Shown here: one piece after another, positions 25,352 through 34,856 of the stretch | Numbering within the stretch: the stretch's first letter is position 1 | Layout: each line of letters opens with the position of its first letter | Source: Bradyrhizobium sp. LHD-71 | GTDB lineage: Bacteria; Pseudomonadota; Alphaproteobacteria; Rhizobiales; Xanthobacteraceae | Assembly: GCF_031157255.1 (NCBI RefSeq) | Contig: NZ_JAVIFX010000001.1 | Span: 186,001 to 250,000, forward strand | Direction of reading: 5' to 3' | Length of the DNA: 64,000 nt | Notes under the pieces: model-generated | Told to the model about the DNA's origin: nothing | Databases searched by the model: none | The model's input: only the letters and a program-made list of their open reading frames with translations | Made by a program: the position numbers and the translations under genes

Positions 25352-27748
25352 TCAGGCCTTCACCAGCGGTCCCTTCGTGCCTCCCGATGGGCCATCGCCC
25401 TTCGGCTTCTTCGGTGCGGCGCGCTTTCTTGCGCCGGGCAGCTTCTCGGGCTTCGGCGTCACCGGGCCCTCGACGAACTCGAAGCCGAGCTTGTCCTCGT
25501 TCTTCTCTTCGTCCTTGACCACGACGACGCGCACGTGTCCGCCGCCCTTCAGCTTGCCGAACAGCACCTCGTCGGCGAGCGGCTTCTTGACGTATTCCTG
25601 GATCACCCGGGCCATCGGCCGCGCGCCCATCTGCTGGTCGTAACCGCGGTCGATCAGCCAGGCCTTGGCCGGTTCCGACAGCTCGATGGTCACGTCGCGG
25701 TCGGCGAGCTGCGCCTCGAGTTGCAGCACGAACTTCTCCACCACCATGCCGATCACGTCGGTGTTGAGGTGGGCGAACGAGACAATCGCGTCGAGCCGGT
25801 TACGGAACTCCGGCGCGAACTGCCGGCTGATCGCCTCCGCGTCGTCGCCTTCCCGCTTGTTGCGAGTGAAGCCAAACGCCTGCCGCGCCAGGTCGGCGGC
25901 GCCCGCATTGGTCGTCATGATCAGGATGACGTTTCGGAAGTTCACCTGCTTGCCGTTGTGGTCGGTGAGCTTGCCGTGATCCATGATCTGCAGCAGCACG
26001 TTGTACAGGTCAGGGTGCGCCTTCTCGATCTCGTCGAGCAGCACCACGCAGTGCGGATGCTGGTCCACGCCATCGGTCAGAAGGCCGCCCTGATCGAAGC
26101 CGACATAGCCCGGAGGTGCGCCGATCAGCCGCGATACCGTGTGCCGCTCCATGTATTCCGACATGTCGAAACGCAGGAGCTCGACACCGAGCGAGCTCGC
26201 CAGTTGCTTGGCGACTTCGGTCTTGCCGACGCCGGTCGGTCCGGAGAACAGATAGCAGCCGATCGGCTTCTCCGGCTCACGAAGGCCCGCGCGGGCCAAC
26301 TTGATCGACGCGGACAGCGCCTCGATCGCCTTGTCCTGGCCGAACACCGCGCGCTTCAAGGTCTGCTCCAGGTGCTTCAGCACCTCGGCGTCATTCTTCG
26401 AAACGCTCTTCGGCGGAATTCGCGCCATCGTCGCGATGGTGGTCTCGATCTCCTTGATGCCGATGGTCTTCTTGCGCTTGTTCTCCGGCAACAGCATCTG
26501 CGCCGCGCCGGACTCGTCGATCACGTCGATCGCCTTGTCGGGCAGCTTGCGGTCATGGATGTAGCGCGAGGAGAGCTGCACCGCCGCCTCCACCGCCTCG
26601 TTGGTGTATTTCAGCTTGTGGTAATCCTCGAAGTAGGGCTTCAGCCCCTTCAGGATGGCGATCGCATCCTCGACCGTCGGCTCATTGACGTCGATCTTCT
26701 GGAACCGGCGCACCAGTGCGCGGTCCTTCTCGAAGTGCTGGCGATACTCCTTATAGGTCGTCGAGCCCATGCAGCGGATCGAGCCTGAGGCGAGCGCGGG
26801 CTTGAGCAGGTTCGAGGCGTCCATCGCCCCGCCCGAGGTCGCACCTGCGCCGATCACCGTGTGGATCTCGTCGATGAACAGGATCGCATTCGGATGCGCT
26901 TCCAGTTCCTTGATCACCTGCTTCAGCCGCTCCTCGAAGTCGCCGCGATAGCGGGTGCCCGCCAGCAGCGTGCCCATGTCGAGCGAGAACACCGTGGCTG
27001 CGGAGAGCACATCCGGCACTTCCGAATCGACGATGCGCTTGGCGATGCCTTCGGCGATCGCGGTCTTGCCGACGCCGGCGTCGCCGACGAACAGCGGATT
27101 GTTCTTCTGCCGGCGGCAGAGGATCTGGATCGCGCGGTTGATCTCGGCGTTGCGGCCGATCACCGGGTCGATCTTGCCCTCGCGCGCCTTCTTGTTGAGG
27201 TTGATGCAATAAGCTTCGAGCGCGTCGCCCTTCTTCTTGGCGTCCTCGCCCGGCTTGCTTTCGTTCTCTTCCTCGGTGCCGCGCACGGGGCGTGCTTCAG
27301 ACGCGCCCGGCCGCTTGGCAATGCCGTGGCTGATATAGTTGACCGCGTCGTAACGGGTCATGTCCTGCTCCTGCAGGAAGTAGGCCGCATGGCTCTCGCG
27401 CTCGGCGAAGATCGCCACCAGCACGTTGGCGCCGGTCACCTCCTCGCGGCCGGAGGATTGCACGTGGATTACTGCGCGCTGGATCACGCGCTGAAAGCCG
27501 GCGGTCGGCTTCGAGTCCTCGCCACCGTCGACGACCAGGTTTTCGAATTCGGTCTCAAGATAGTTGACCAGGCTCCCGCGCAGCTTGTCGAGATCGACAT
27601 TGCAGGCGCGCATCACGGCCGCAGCGTCACTGTCGTCGAGCAACGACAGCAGGAGGTGTTCCAGCGTGGCATACTGGTGATGACGTTCGTTGGCGATCGC
27701 CAGCGCACGGTGCAGGGATTGTTCTAGGCTCTGGGAGAAAGTCGGCAT
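25352..27748 (-). CDS. clpA: ATP-dependent Clp protease ATP-binding subunit ClpA
   Basis: The 798-residue AAA+ unfoldase feeds substrates to ClpP. An N-terminal Clp-N domain (1-145) binds ClpS. Walker A motifs are GDAGVGKT (222-229) and GPTGVGKT (503-510). The first module has the Walker [13 protein letters not shown] and the second [13 protein letters not shown]. It ends in a lysine- and proline-rich tail ([14 protein letters not shown]) longer than in E. coli ClpA, as in related Alphaproteobacteria. The clpS gene lies 99 bases upstream on the same strand. Confidence 0.97.
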   Translation of the reverse strand: MPTFSQSLEQSLHRALAIANERHHQYATLEHLLLSLLDDSDAAAVMRACNVDLDKLRGSLVNYLETEFENLVVDGGEDSKPTAGFQRVIQRAVIHVQSSGREEVTGANVLVAIFAERESHAAYFLQEQDMTRYDAVNYISHGIAKRPGASEARPVRGTEEENESKPGEDAKKKGDALEAYCINLNKKAREGKIDPVIGRNAEINRAIQILCRRQKNNPLFVGDAGVGKTAIAEGIAKRIVDSEVPDVLSAATVFSLDMGTLLAGTRYRGDFEERLKQVIKELEAHPNAILFIDEIHTVIGAGATSGGAMDASNLLKPALASGSIRCMGSTTYKEYRQHFEKDRALVRRFQKIDVNEPTVEDAIAILKGLKPYFEDYHKLKYTNEAVEAAVQLSSRYIHDRKLPDKAIDVIDESGAAQMLLPENKRKKTIGIKEIETTIATMARIPPKSVSKNDAEVLKHLEQTLKRAVFGQDKAIEALSASIKLARAGLREPEKPIGCYLFSGPTGVGKTEVAKQLASSLGVELLRFDMSEYMERHTVSRLIGAPPGYVGFDQGGLLTDGVDQHPHCVVLLDEIEKAHPDLYNVLLQIMDHGKLTDHNGKQVNFRNVILIMTTNAGAADLARQAFGFTRNKREGDDAEAISRQFAPEFRNRLDAIVSFAHLNTDVIGMVVEKFVLQLEAQLADRDVTIELSEPAKAWLIDRGYDQQMGARPMARVIQEYVKKPLADEVLFGKLKGGGHVRVVVVKDEEKNEDKLGFEFVEGPVTPKPEKLPGARKRAAPKKPKGDGPSGGTKGPLVKA

Positions 27749-27847
27749 TCGAGTCCCTTTTGGCCCCCGCCAATTTCAAGTGTGACATGGCCCCAGAGGT
27801 TCCATGCGCTGATTGAAACAAAACGCTTTTCGGCGTCGTGCTTCAGG

Positions 27848-28180
27848 CTACTTCTTTTCCATAACGCATTGCAAAGGATGTTGATGCTTGCGCGCAAAAT
27901 CCATGACCTGCGTCACTTTGGTCTCGGCGACCTCGTATGTAAAAATACCGCACTCGCCGATCCCGTGCTGATGGACGTGGAGCATAATCTTGGTCGCCGT
28001 CTCCACATCCTTGTGGAAGAACCGCTCGATGACATGAACGACGAACTCCATCGGCGTGTAGTCGTCGTTCAGGATAAGGACGCGGTACAGGCTCGGCCGT
28101 TTCGTCTTCGGCTTGACCTTGGTGATGACGGACGTTCCCGGACCGCCCGGCGTGCCGGGCCGGCCCTCGTCGTTGCTCAT
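27848..28180 (-). CDS. clpS: ATP-dependent Clp protease adaptor ClpS
   Basis: The 110-residue adaptor delivers N-degron substrates to ClpA. The family core is clear: [25 protein letters not shown], then [27 protein letters not shown]. The flexible proline-rich N-terminus ([10 protein letters not shown]) is typical. Start choice: ATG at 28180 has GGAA at a plausible distance, and ATG at 28189 is an alternative three residues longer. The frame is open much further upstream but without similarity. It is upstream of clpA on the same strand. Confidence 0.94.
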   Translation of the reverse strand: MSNDEGRPGTPGGPGTSVITKVKPKTKRPSLYRVLILNDDYTPMEFVVHVIERFFHKDVETATKIMLHVHQHGIGECGIFTYEVAETKVTQVMDFARKHQHPLQCVMEKK

Positions 28181-28682
28181 CTGGGGCATTTCCGCCGATG
28201 AGATCTTGGGTTTTGCAGAACGGAGCGAGGCGAACGTCTGGACCATGGCAGAAAAGCGAAGCATCCCCTTGACGAGCAGTTGCGACGAACCCAATGAGGC
28301 CCATCCCCTGGCCATCATAAAGTCCGTACACCCCGGATTCCAGAGCGAGAGTGGCCTTTGGCAGTGTAAGGAGGGGCCCCCTCGCGGTTGAAATCCTCTA
28401 ATTTTCCATATGGGTTCGCGGCGGGCCGGCCGCAACGGGCCATCTCTGCCGGCCGATCGCCCTGTTTTTGCGCTCGGGCAATCGCAATCCTCAGTTAATG
28501 GAAACGGGACGCCGGGCCACAAAAGGGTCGGCCCCCGTTCAGGATCCGTTGGCGATATTCATTGAAGATTGCATTCGAGCCAAAAAACACGTCGCCATTT
28601 ACTCAATTCGGCTATCGGATTTACCACCCCTTCACGCCTGAAACCTACCGATCGGTTCCATTGCCGACGACTAGGTGCAGCT
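28181..28682. other. Divergent intergenic region between clpS and the TadG-like gene
   Basis: This stretch of about 500 bases must hold the promoters for clpS (minus) and the TadG-like gene (plus). No convincing gene, strong hairpin or consensus promoter was recognised. The ribosome-binding site of the plus-strand gene (AGGTG) lies at its end. Confidence 0.4.
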
Positions 28683-30050
28683 ATGACGCTCCAGCGGATT
28701 GTGAATGGTTTGGGGGGCGTTTGCGCCCGTTTTGTCCGCAGTGAGCGGGGCAATGTGGCGATGATGTTCGCTGTCACGCTGCCGGTTCTGCTGACCGCCG
28801 TCGGCGCGGCGATCGATTACAGCCGGGCGGTCAATGCTCGCTCGGCGATGCAGGCGGCGGTCGACGCCACGGCGCTGATGATCTCCAAGGAGGCGTCGAG
28901 CCTCAACCCGGAGGAGATCACCACCAAGGCGCATGCCTACTTCAACGCACTCTATACGCATTCCGAAGTCGCTGACGTCAGCTTCAACGCCACCTACACC
29001 CCCAACGCAGGCAACGGCGCCAGCGTCGAGGTGATCGCGTCGGGCTCGGTGCAGACCGACTTCATGAAGTTTGCCAGTATAACCGACATGCCGATCAATG
29101 TCGCCTCCACCACCAAGTGGGGTAACATCCGCTATCGCATCGCTCTGGCGCTCGACAACACCGGCTCGATGTCCAGCGCCAGCAAGATGGAGGAACTGAA
29201 GAAGGCCGCCAACAAGCTGATCGGCGACTTCTACGACATGGCGACCACAAACGAGGACGTCTACATCTCGATCGTGCCGTTCGCTAGAGATGTGAACATC
29301 GGCACTGACAAGAAGGATGCGAACTGGATCCGCTGGACCGAATGGGACAACGACAACAAGAAGAAAGTCTGCACCAAGTCGCAATACACGACGAAGCGGA
29401 AGTGTGAGGACAACGGGGGAACTTGGAATACGGTCACTGCTCCTCACACCGATTGGAATGGTTGCGTGATGGATCGCGACCAGGATTTCGACACCACCAA
29501 CACGCCGCCGGATCCTGCAGTCACAGCCACCATGATCCCCGCTTGGCAGTCCGAGGCCTGTCCGACTGCCATGATCGGCATGACTTCGGTGAAAGCCTCG
29601 AAACAGACGCTGCTCGACAAGATCAGCGCCATGCGGCCGAACGGCAGCACCAATCAGGGGATCGGCATGTTCTGGGCGTGGCTCACCCACGCAAACGCGG
29701 GCCCATTCCCGACACCTTCCAAGGATTCGACCTACGTGTATCAGGACGTGATCATCCTGCTTACCGACGGTCTGAACACCGAGAACCGCTACGATGGCGA
29801 CGGACGAAATCATTCGACACGGGTCGACGCTCGGCAAGCGCTTCTTTGCACCAACGCGCGCGCGCAAGGCATCAAGATCTTTGCGATCCAGGTCGCAACC
29901 GATCGCGATCCCGTATCGACAGTGACGAAGAACTGTGCCAGCGAGCCAGACAATCCGAACTACTTCAGCCACATCACCCAGGCGTCGCAGATGACAGTGA
30001 AGTTCCAGAACATCTTCAAGGAGCTTGCGAAGCTACGCGTCGCAAAGTGA
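28683..30050 (+). CDS. TadG-like pilus assembly protein with von Willebrand A domain
   Basis: The 455-residue protein has an N-terminal TadE/TadG anchor (RSERGNVAMMFAVTLPVLLTAVGAAIDYSRAV, membrane helix about 25-46). A periplasmic vWA domain starts near residue 150. Its metal site is of the DxTxS type (D158, T160, S162 in LDNTGSM), with LLTDGLN further on. An insertion with paired cysteines (CTKSQYTTKRKC) separates the blades. Tad pili mediate surface attachment. No other tad genes are near, so this is an orphan tadG, as is common in Bradyrhizobium-type genomes. The start at 28683 is chosen from AGGTG upstream. Confidence 0.85.
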   Translation: MTLQRIVNGLGGVCARFVRSERGNVAMMFAVTLPVLLTAVGAAIDYSRAVNARSAMQAAVDATALMISKEASSLNPEEITTKAHAYFNALYTHSEVADVSFNATYTPNAGNGASVEVIASGSVQTDFMKFASITDMPINVASTTKWGNIRYRIALALDNTGSMSSASKMEELKKAANKLIGDFYDMATTNEDVYISIVPFARDVNIGTDKKDANWIRWTEWDNDNKKKVCTKSQYTTKRKCEDNGGTWNTVTAPHTDWNGCVMDRDQDFDTTNTPPDPAVTATMIPAWQSEACPTAMIGMTSVKASKQTLLDKISAMRPNGSTNQGIGMFWAWLTHANAGPFPTPSKDSTYVYQDVIILLTDGLNTENRYDGDGRNHSTRVDARQALLCTNARAQGIKIFAIQVATDRDPVSTVTKNCASEPDNPNYFSHITQASQMTVKFQNIFKELAKLRVAK

Positions 30051-30443
30051 CGACGTGAAGCAATCAAGCGATACCGGCTCCTCCGTGGAGCCGAGACCTG
30101 GCATTCCCGGGCTTCTCTTGCCGCCCGAAATGCGAGCGCCGCACGGTCCACGCACACCCGCACAACCCACCGCAAATATACGACCGTATACCGTCCTTAT
30201 GCTGCAGCAGCTTTGACCGCCCCGCTGCGAATGTGAACAGTGAGCGCGGCTCGTCGCCGTAGTAGCTAGCCTGAAGCTGTTCAGATGACGGCCCCGGCTC
30301 TGACGCACTGGCGGCAGGCCGGGGGCAGCGGAATGTAATCGGTCTGGGGATGGCGCCGCTCGCCGTGCGACAGGCTCGCAACAGGTTTGTTATGATCATC
30401 GGATATCGGCGCCGATAGACCGCGCTTGGGGATGTGGCATCGG
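30051..30443. other. Intergenic region before the fusion porin
   Basis: This 393-base gap holds a short hairpin after the TadG-like gene (GGCTCC 30076-30081 / GGAGCC 30087-30092, no T-run) and the palindrome at 30177-30190. No gene is convincing. The porin promoter should lie here. Confidence 0.4.
30177..30190. promoter_or_regulatory. Operator-like palindrome, copy 1 (TATACG-AC-CGTATA)
   Basis: A 14-base inverted repeat with 6-base arms lies about 255 bases before the porin start. The same arms recur at 33016-33029, and a looser copy occurs at 38591-38604. The sites are all intergenic, which suggests binding by one regulator. The FixJ-type protein at 33119-33766 is the obvious candidate. Confidence 0.5.
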
Positions 30444-32420
30444 ATGAAGAACGCAGTGTCCGAAATCGGGATCAAATGCTTGATCCTGAGCGCCTTGGGA
30501 ACAGGCCCCGCGCTTGCCGCCGACGCCATGAGAGCCCCCTCGCCCAGCTTTGGATGGCAGGGCCTTTATCTTGGCGGGCACGTCGGCTACGGCGCGGGCA
30601 CCTTCGGTCGCGACACACAGCCGCTGCCCAGCCAGGGCGTCTTTTTTCCGCACAGCCTCACCGGCATGATCGGCGGCTATCAGGCCGGCTACAACTGGCA
30701 GCTCTCGAGCAATGTCATCTTTGGGCTCGAGGCCGATATCTCGTTCACGAGCCCGCTCGACCGTCCTCCGCTGCAGCCGGCGCCATTCAATACGACATTC
30801 GATTATTTCGGCACGGCGCGCGGCCGGATCGGCTACGCGTTCGGGACGCTGCTTCCTTACATCACCGGCGGGCTTGCGTTCGCCGGGACACATGTCGACC
30901 TCAACGATGCCACGGGCGAACCGCTCGTGAGGCGCAGCCGCACACATCTCGGTTGGGCCGTCGGCACCGGCGTCGAGGTCGCGCTGCGAGATGGCTGGTC
31001 GGCCAAGCTCGAATACACCTATTTGAATTTCGGGGTGCAGACCTATGGGCTGGCCGACCTCGCTCTGCCGGACGTGCGCGTCGCACCTGACATCCACACC
31101 GTTCGCCTCGGGCTGAACTACAAGATCTGGGATGCGCGCGCCGCGGACGGTCAGACGATACGCCCGCTGACATTGCCCGAGGGAGGTGACTGGAACGTCC
31201 ACGGCCAGACGACGCTGATCGCTCAAGGGTACCCGTCGTTCCGCTCCCCCTATCAGGGGCCCAACAGCCTGCCCGGCGGAGGACGCGGCCGCGAGACCTG
31301 GACCGTCGGCGCATTCCTCGGATGGCGCCTGTGGGAAGGTGGCGAACTCTATTTCGGACCCGAGCTTGCGCAAGGGTTCGGCATCGGCAACTCGCTGGGC
31401 CTCGCCGGCTTCTCCAACGGCGAAGCGCAGAAGGGCGGCGCGGAGTATCCGAAGTTCAGACCTCAGCGCTATTTCTTTCGGCAGACGTTCGGCCTTGGCG
31501 GCGAGCAGGAAACGGTCGCAGATGCCATCAATCAGCTGCCGGGAAAGCGCGACGTCGATCGCATCACCATCAACATCGGGCGCTTTGCCGTGGGCGATTT
31601 CTTCGACGGCAATTCTTACGCCAAAGACCCACGCGTCGATTTTCTCAACTGGTCGATGTGGGCTGCGGCGGGATGGGATTTTCCGGCCGACCTGCCGGGC
31701 ATGACGAGAGGCGCCGTCATCGAGCTCAATCGCAAGGACTGGGCCATTCGGGCTGGCGCGTTCCAGGTGCCATCAGCGCCGAACAGCGACGTGCTCACCT
31801 TCGACACGGGAGGCGTCGTCGTCGAGTTTGAGGAACGCCACACGATCTTCGGCCAACCGGGCAAGCTGCGCGTCGGCGTATTCGCAAACCGCGGCAATAC
31901 GGCGAATTACCGCGAAACGGTGGCGCTTGCCGCCATCGAACCCGAACTCGACATCGACGACATCAAAGTCGCCAACCGGCGCGACCGCTCCAAGTACGGC
32001 GTCTACGCCAACCTCGAACAGCAGATCATAACTGACGTCGGTTTGTTCGCCCGTGCGAGCTGGAACGACGGCCGCAACGAGATCCTGTCGTTCACCGACA
32101 TCGACCGCAGCATTTCAGGCGGCCTGTCGATCAAGGGAAGCCATTGGGGCCGTCCGATGGATACGTGGGGTATCGGCGGCGCCGTGAACGGGCTTTCGCA
32201 AGCCCACCGCGAGTTCCTGGCGGCGGGCGCCACAGGCCTCCTGATCGGCGACGGCCGGCTGAACTACGCTCATGAGCGCATCTTCGAGACCTTTTACTCG
32301 ATCGGGCTGTGGACCGGGGCCGCGTTGACCGCCGACTACCAGTTCATCACAAACCCGGCCTACAACGCCGATCGTGGCCCAGTTTCCATTTTTACGGGAC
32401 GCTTCCACGCGGAGTTTTGA
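30444..32420 (+). CDS. Double-barrel outer-membrane protein: Omp25-like barrel fused to OprB-type carbohydrate porin
   Basis: The 658-residue protein has a signal peptide (CLILSALGTGPALA). Residues about 35-225 are an 8-strand barrel like rhizobial RopB/Omp25 (WQGLYLGGHVGYGAG, GGYQAGYNWQ, ARGRIGYAFG, KLEYTYLNFG, HTVRLGLNYKI). After a linker, residues about 245-658 match OprB carbohydrate-selective porins (GRETWTVGAFLGWRLWEGGELYF, FNINIGRFAV-like IGRFAVGDFFDGN, AGWDFPADLPG, and a C-terminal barrel strand ending in Phe, GRFHAEF). Each half is close to full length for its own family. The start at 30444 follows GGGGAT; TTG at 30426 is an alternative. A role in sugar or small-solute uptake is inferred. 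Confidence 0.85.
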   Translation: MKNAVSEIGIKCLILSALGTGPALAADAMRAPSPSFGWQGLYLGGHVGYGAGTFGRDTQPLPSQGVFFPHSLTGMIGGYQAGYNWQLSSNVIFGLEADISFTSPLDRPPLQPAPFNTTFDYFGTARGRIGYAFGTLLPYITGGLAFAGTHVDLNDATGEPLVRRSRTHLGWAVGTGVEVALRDGWSAKLEYTYLNFGVQTYGLADLALPDVRVAPDIHTVRLGLNYKIWDARAADGQTIRPLTLPEGGDWNVHGQTTLIAQGYPSFRSPYQGPNSLPGGGRGRETWTVGAFLGWRLWEGGELYFGPELAQGFGIGNSLGLAGFSNGEAQKGGAEYPKFRPQRYFFRQTFGLGGEQETVADAINQLPGKRDVDRITINIGRFAVGDFFDGNSYAKDPRVDFLNWSMWAAAGWDFPADLPGMTRGAVIELNRKDWAIRAGAFQVPSAPNSDVLTFDTGGVVVEFEERHTIFGQPGKLRVGVFANRGNTANYRETVALAAIEPELDIDDIKVANRRDRSKYGVYANLEQQIITDVGLFARASWNDGRNEILSFTDIDRSISGGLSIKGSHWGRPMDTWGIGGAVNGLSQAHREFLAAGATGLLIGDGRLNYAHERIFETFYSIGLWTGAALTADYQFITNPAYNADRGPVSIFTGRFHAEF

Positions 32421-32492
32421 CTTAACGCATCATCCACTCCGACCGGGATCATGGCTCGAAACGGGATGCCTTGCCTGGATCCACACTGCGCG

Positions 32493-32512
32493 CCAGCGCT
32501 TCGCTGGTTGTT
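32493..32512 (+). terminator. Possible terminator after the fusion porin
   Basis: CCAGCG, a 3-base loop and CGCTGG are followed by TTGTT, about 75 bases beyond the porin stop and ahead of a convergent gene. The stem is short. Confidence 0.4.
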
Positions 32513-32539
32513 GAAACGACAGCAGCGCTAACGACAGTG

Positions 32540-32914
32540 CTAAAGAGCGACTTCAAGCGCGGCATCGATACGGCTGATCAGATCCTCCTCGCTGAACGGC
32601 TTCGTCAGATAGGCAATCAATCCAGACTTCAGTGCCTGCGCTTTGACTCCCTCGTCCGGATAAGCGGTGATCAGGATCATTGGAATGGCGTGGCCGGATG
32701 CAATCAGGCGCGCGTAGAGTTCGAGGCCACCGATGCCAGGCATTTGAACGTCGGCAATCAAGCATCTTGTGCTCCGGAGCGCGTCGGATTTAAGAAATGT
32801 CTCTCCGTCTGGAAATGCTTCGACGCCGAAACCGAGCGAATTCATGAGATCGACGGTCGCTTCGCGTACCGATTGATCGTCGTCGACGATAGAGATGACC
32901 GCTTGCGTTGGCAT
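32540..32914 (-). CDS. Receiver-only response regulator
   Basis: The 124-residue protein is a bare receiver domain close to the FixJ receiver. It has the acidic pocket D11-D13, phosphoacceptor D55 (CLIADVQMPGIGG), T83 in ILITAY and K105 in YLTKPF. It has no output domain, so it may act as a phosphate sink or an adaptor for the histidine kinase encoded upstream. It is separated from the FixJ-type gene by about 200 bases that contain a perfect palindrome, so it probably has its own promoter. Confidence 0.88.
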   Translation of the reverse strand: MPTQAVISIVDDDQSVREATVDLMNSLGFGVEAFPDGETFLKSDALRSTRCLIADVQMPGIGGLELYARLIASGHAIPMILITAYPDEGVKAQALKSGLIAYLTKPFSEEDLISRIDAALEVAL

Positions 32915-33015
32915 CTTGCCCTGCCATGATCAATGTCGACCCACTCGCCGCGCCTTGCTGGCAACCAATACTCCTGGACGCGCTGAAGGTCAGGAGCGCA
33001 AGGGGATAGCGACGC

Positions 33016-33029
33016 TATACGGCCGTATA
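33016..33029. promoter_or_regulatory. Operator-like palindrome, copy 2 (TATACGGCCGTATA)
   Basis: This is a perfect 14-base palindrome about 100 bases before the receiver-only gene, in the gap after the FixJ-type gene. It shares both 6-base arms with the copy at 30177-30190. Confidence 0.55.
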
Positions 33030-33118
33030 TCACTAGCCGCGCTTACCGACTCCGTTCGAAGTCGCCTGCATCCCGGCCGCGACGAGCTCTCGACCATCCG
33101 CATCCCGACAGGTGCTGG

Positions 33119-33766
33119 CTAACCAGTCCTGACGACGCTCTTGAGCCTATCGGCCAGTCGGACAAGTTCAGCCAAGGATTTCGCCCGCATCTTCCGCATA
33201 ATGCGACCGCGTCTGACCTTCACCGTAATCTCGCTCAAGCCAAGTTCCGCCGCGATCTGCTTGTTGAGAAGACCAGTGACGACAAGCGCCATGACCTTTC
33301 GTTCACCCTCCGTCAGCTCAGCAGATCGCAGCCGAAGATCGGCCATGGCCGCCGCTTCCTGGCGTCTGACGCGGTCATGTTCGATTCCAAGCTGGATCGC
33401 ATCGAGCAACTCTTGATCGCGAAACGGCTTGGTCAGGAACTCGATCGCGCCACCCTTCATCGCTCGCACGGTCATCGGAATATCGCCATGGGCGGTAATG
33501 AAGACGATCGGTATATCGATGTTCAGTCTGGCCAACTCGCGTTGAAGGTCGAGGCCGCTCATACCCGGCATCCGGATATCGAGGACAAGGCACGCCGGGA
33601 CGTCGGGACGCTCGCCCTGCAAGAAGTCGTCAGTCGAAGCAAAGGATCGTCCCTCCAGTCCAACCGACGCGAGGAGGTCTTCCAGGGCGTCGCGTACGGA
33701 GGGATCGTCATCAATGACGAACACCAGCGGCCGCTCACCCTGGGCAATGGCAGCTCCCTGGTTCAT
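33119..33766 (-). CDS. FixJ/NodW-family response regulator with LuxR-type HTH
   Basis: The 215-residue protein has a receiver domain (D19-D21, phosphoacceptor D63 in LVLDIRMPG, FITAHGD, FLTKPF). A LuxR/FixJ helix-turn-helix follows (about 150-205: TEGERKVMALVVTGLLNKQIAAELGLSEITVKVRRGRIMRKM). It is the DNA-binding partner of the kinase whose stop codon it overlaps by 4 bases (minus-strand ATGA, 33763-33766). Its targets could be the TATAC-N4-GTATA sites in this region; that is inference. Confidence 0.92.
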   Translation of the reverse strand: MNQGAAIAQGERPLVFVIDDDPSVRDALEDLLASVGLEGRSFASTDDFLQGERPDVPACLVLDIRMPGMSGLDLQRELARLNIDIPIVFITAHGDIPMTVRAMKGGAIEFLTKPFRDQELLDAIQLGIEHDRVRRQEAAAMADLRLRSAELTEGERKVMALVVTGLLNKQIAAELGLSEITVKVRRGRIMRKMRAKSLAELVRLADRLKSVVRTG

Positions 33767-34830
33767 GCCACTGTCTTTCCTTCAATCGGAAGCGTGAACT
33801 GAAAGACGGCACCGCGCGGGGTCCCTGTTTCCGCCCACAATCGTCCGCCATGCATTTCGACAATCGAACGGCTGATCGTTAATCCAAGACCCATGCCCTC
33901 TCGCTTGGTCGTGTAAAAGGCATCGAAAAGTCGTGCAATTTTTCCTGCTTCCAGCCCGCCACCGGAGTCGTGAATCGCTACGATGGCACTGCCGGTCCCG
34001 TCCCTCACGGTTCTGATCAACAATTGTCGCGGCCCGTCGGCACTCATGGCTTCGATGGCATTGATGGTCAAATTCAGGATCACTTGCTGCAGTTGAATGC
34101 GATCTGCCAACGCCAACGGTATATCCTCTGCAAGCTGCATTTGCAGCGAAATGCCGCTCTTTTCGATTTCGCTGCGCGTCAGGGCGAGCGTCTCCAGTAT
34201 CACGTCATTTATACTGAGCCATTTTCGCTCCTCCGGTGGCGCTCTCTTCGCGAGACCGCGAATCCGGCCGATAATGTCGCTCGCTCGATTTGCGTCCCTG
34301 AGCATTCGTTCGACGGCCTGCTTGGCCTTTTCGAGATTGGGAGGCTGAGCCGACAGCCAGCGCAAACAGGCGTTGCCGCTGGTGACGACACCGGTGATCG
34401 GTTGATTGACCTCATGGCCTATGGATGCCGTCAGTTCGCCCAGAGTCGTCACGCGAGCGACGTGCGCTAGCTGCGCGCGAGCTTCGTGCACCGCGGCCTT
34501 CGCTGATTCGATTTTCAGAGCCAGATAGGTCGTGGCCCCGATAGCTGAAATGCTGATGATGCAGTTGATCAACCCGGACTGTAGCGAACCGGTGCGCGTC
34601 AGAGCGAAGCTCAGGACCGTTAGCGCCACGCATCCCGCAAAGACCAGCCAAACACCGCGTGTGCGACAGAAATTCAAGGATAGCAGCACGACAGCGACAT
34701 AGAAGACAGCAACGGCGATCTCCAGATCGGTCGCAGTATCCGCAACGAAGATCGCCGCAGCCAGTAAGGCCGTGGTGATCGGCGGGATCATCGACGGAGA
34801 CGTCGCCCAGAAATGCCGGCTGGATCGCAC
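33763..34830 (-). CDS. Membrane sensor histidine kinase
   Basis: The 355-residue kinase has about four N-terminal membrane helices (15-105) with almost no periplasmic loop. This suggests it senses through the membrane or through a partner. The phosphoacceptor is H139 in GHEVNQPITG, of the FixL/NodV-type HEVNQP box. ATPase motifs are NLTINAIEAM (N), DSGGGLEAGKIARLFDAFYTTK (G1/F) and GMGLGLTISRSIVEMHGG (G2). It starts with GTG at 34830 behind GGAGGTGA, only 26 bases after the ABC ATPase gene. The two-component system is therefore probably cotranscribed with the transporter. Confidence 0.92.
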   Translation of the reverse strand: MRSSRHFWATSPSMIPPITTALLAAAIFVADTATDLEIAVAVFYVAVVLLSLNFCRTRGVWLVFAGCVALTVLSFALTRTGSLQSGLINCIISISAIGATTYLALKIESAKAAVHEARAQLAHVARVTTLGELTASIGHEVNQPITGVVTSGNACLRWLSAQPPNLEKAKQAVERMLRDANRASDIIGRIRGLAKRAPPEERKWLSINDVILETLALTRSEIEKSGISLQMQLAEDIPLALADRIQLQQVILNLTINAIEAMSADGPRQLLIRTVRDGTGSAIVAIHDSGGGLEAGKIARLFDAFYTTKREGMGLGLTISRSIVEMHGGRLWAETGTPRGAVFQFTLPIEGKTVA

Positions 34831-34856
34831 GTGATCTCACCTCCCCTTAGGTCGCA

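Noticed and set aside
25535-26788. A 417-codon open frame on the plus strand
   Set aside because: It is antisense to clpA, which has both Walker A motifs.
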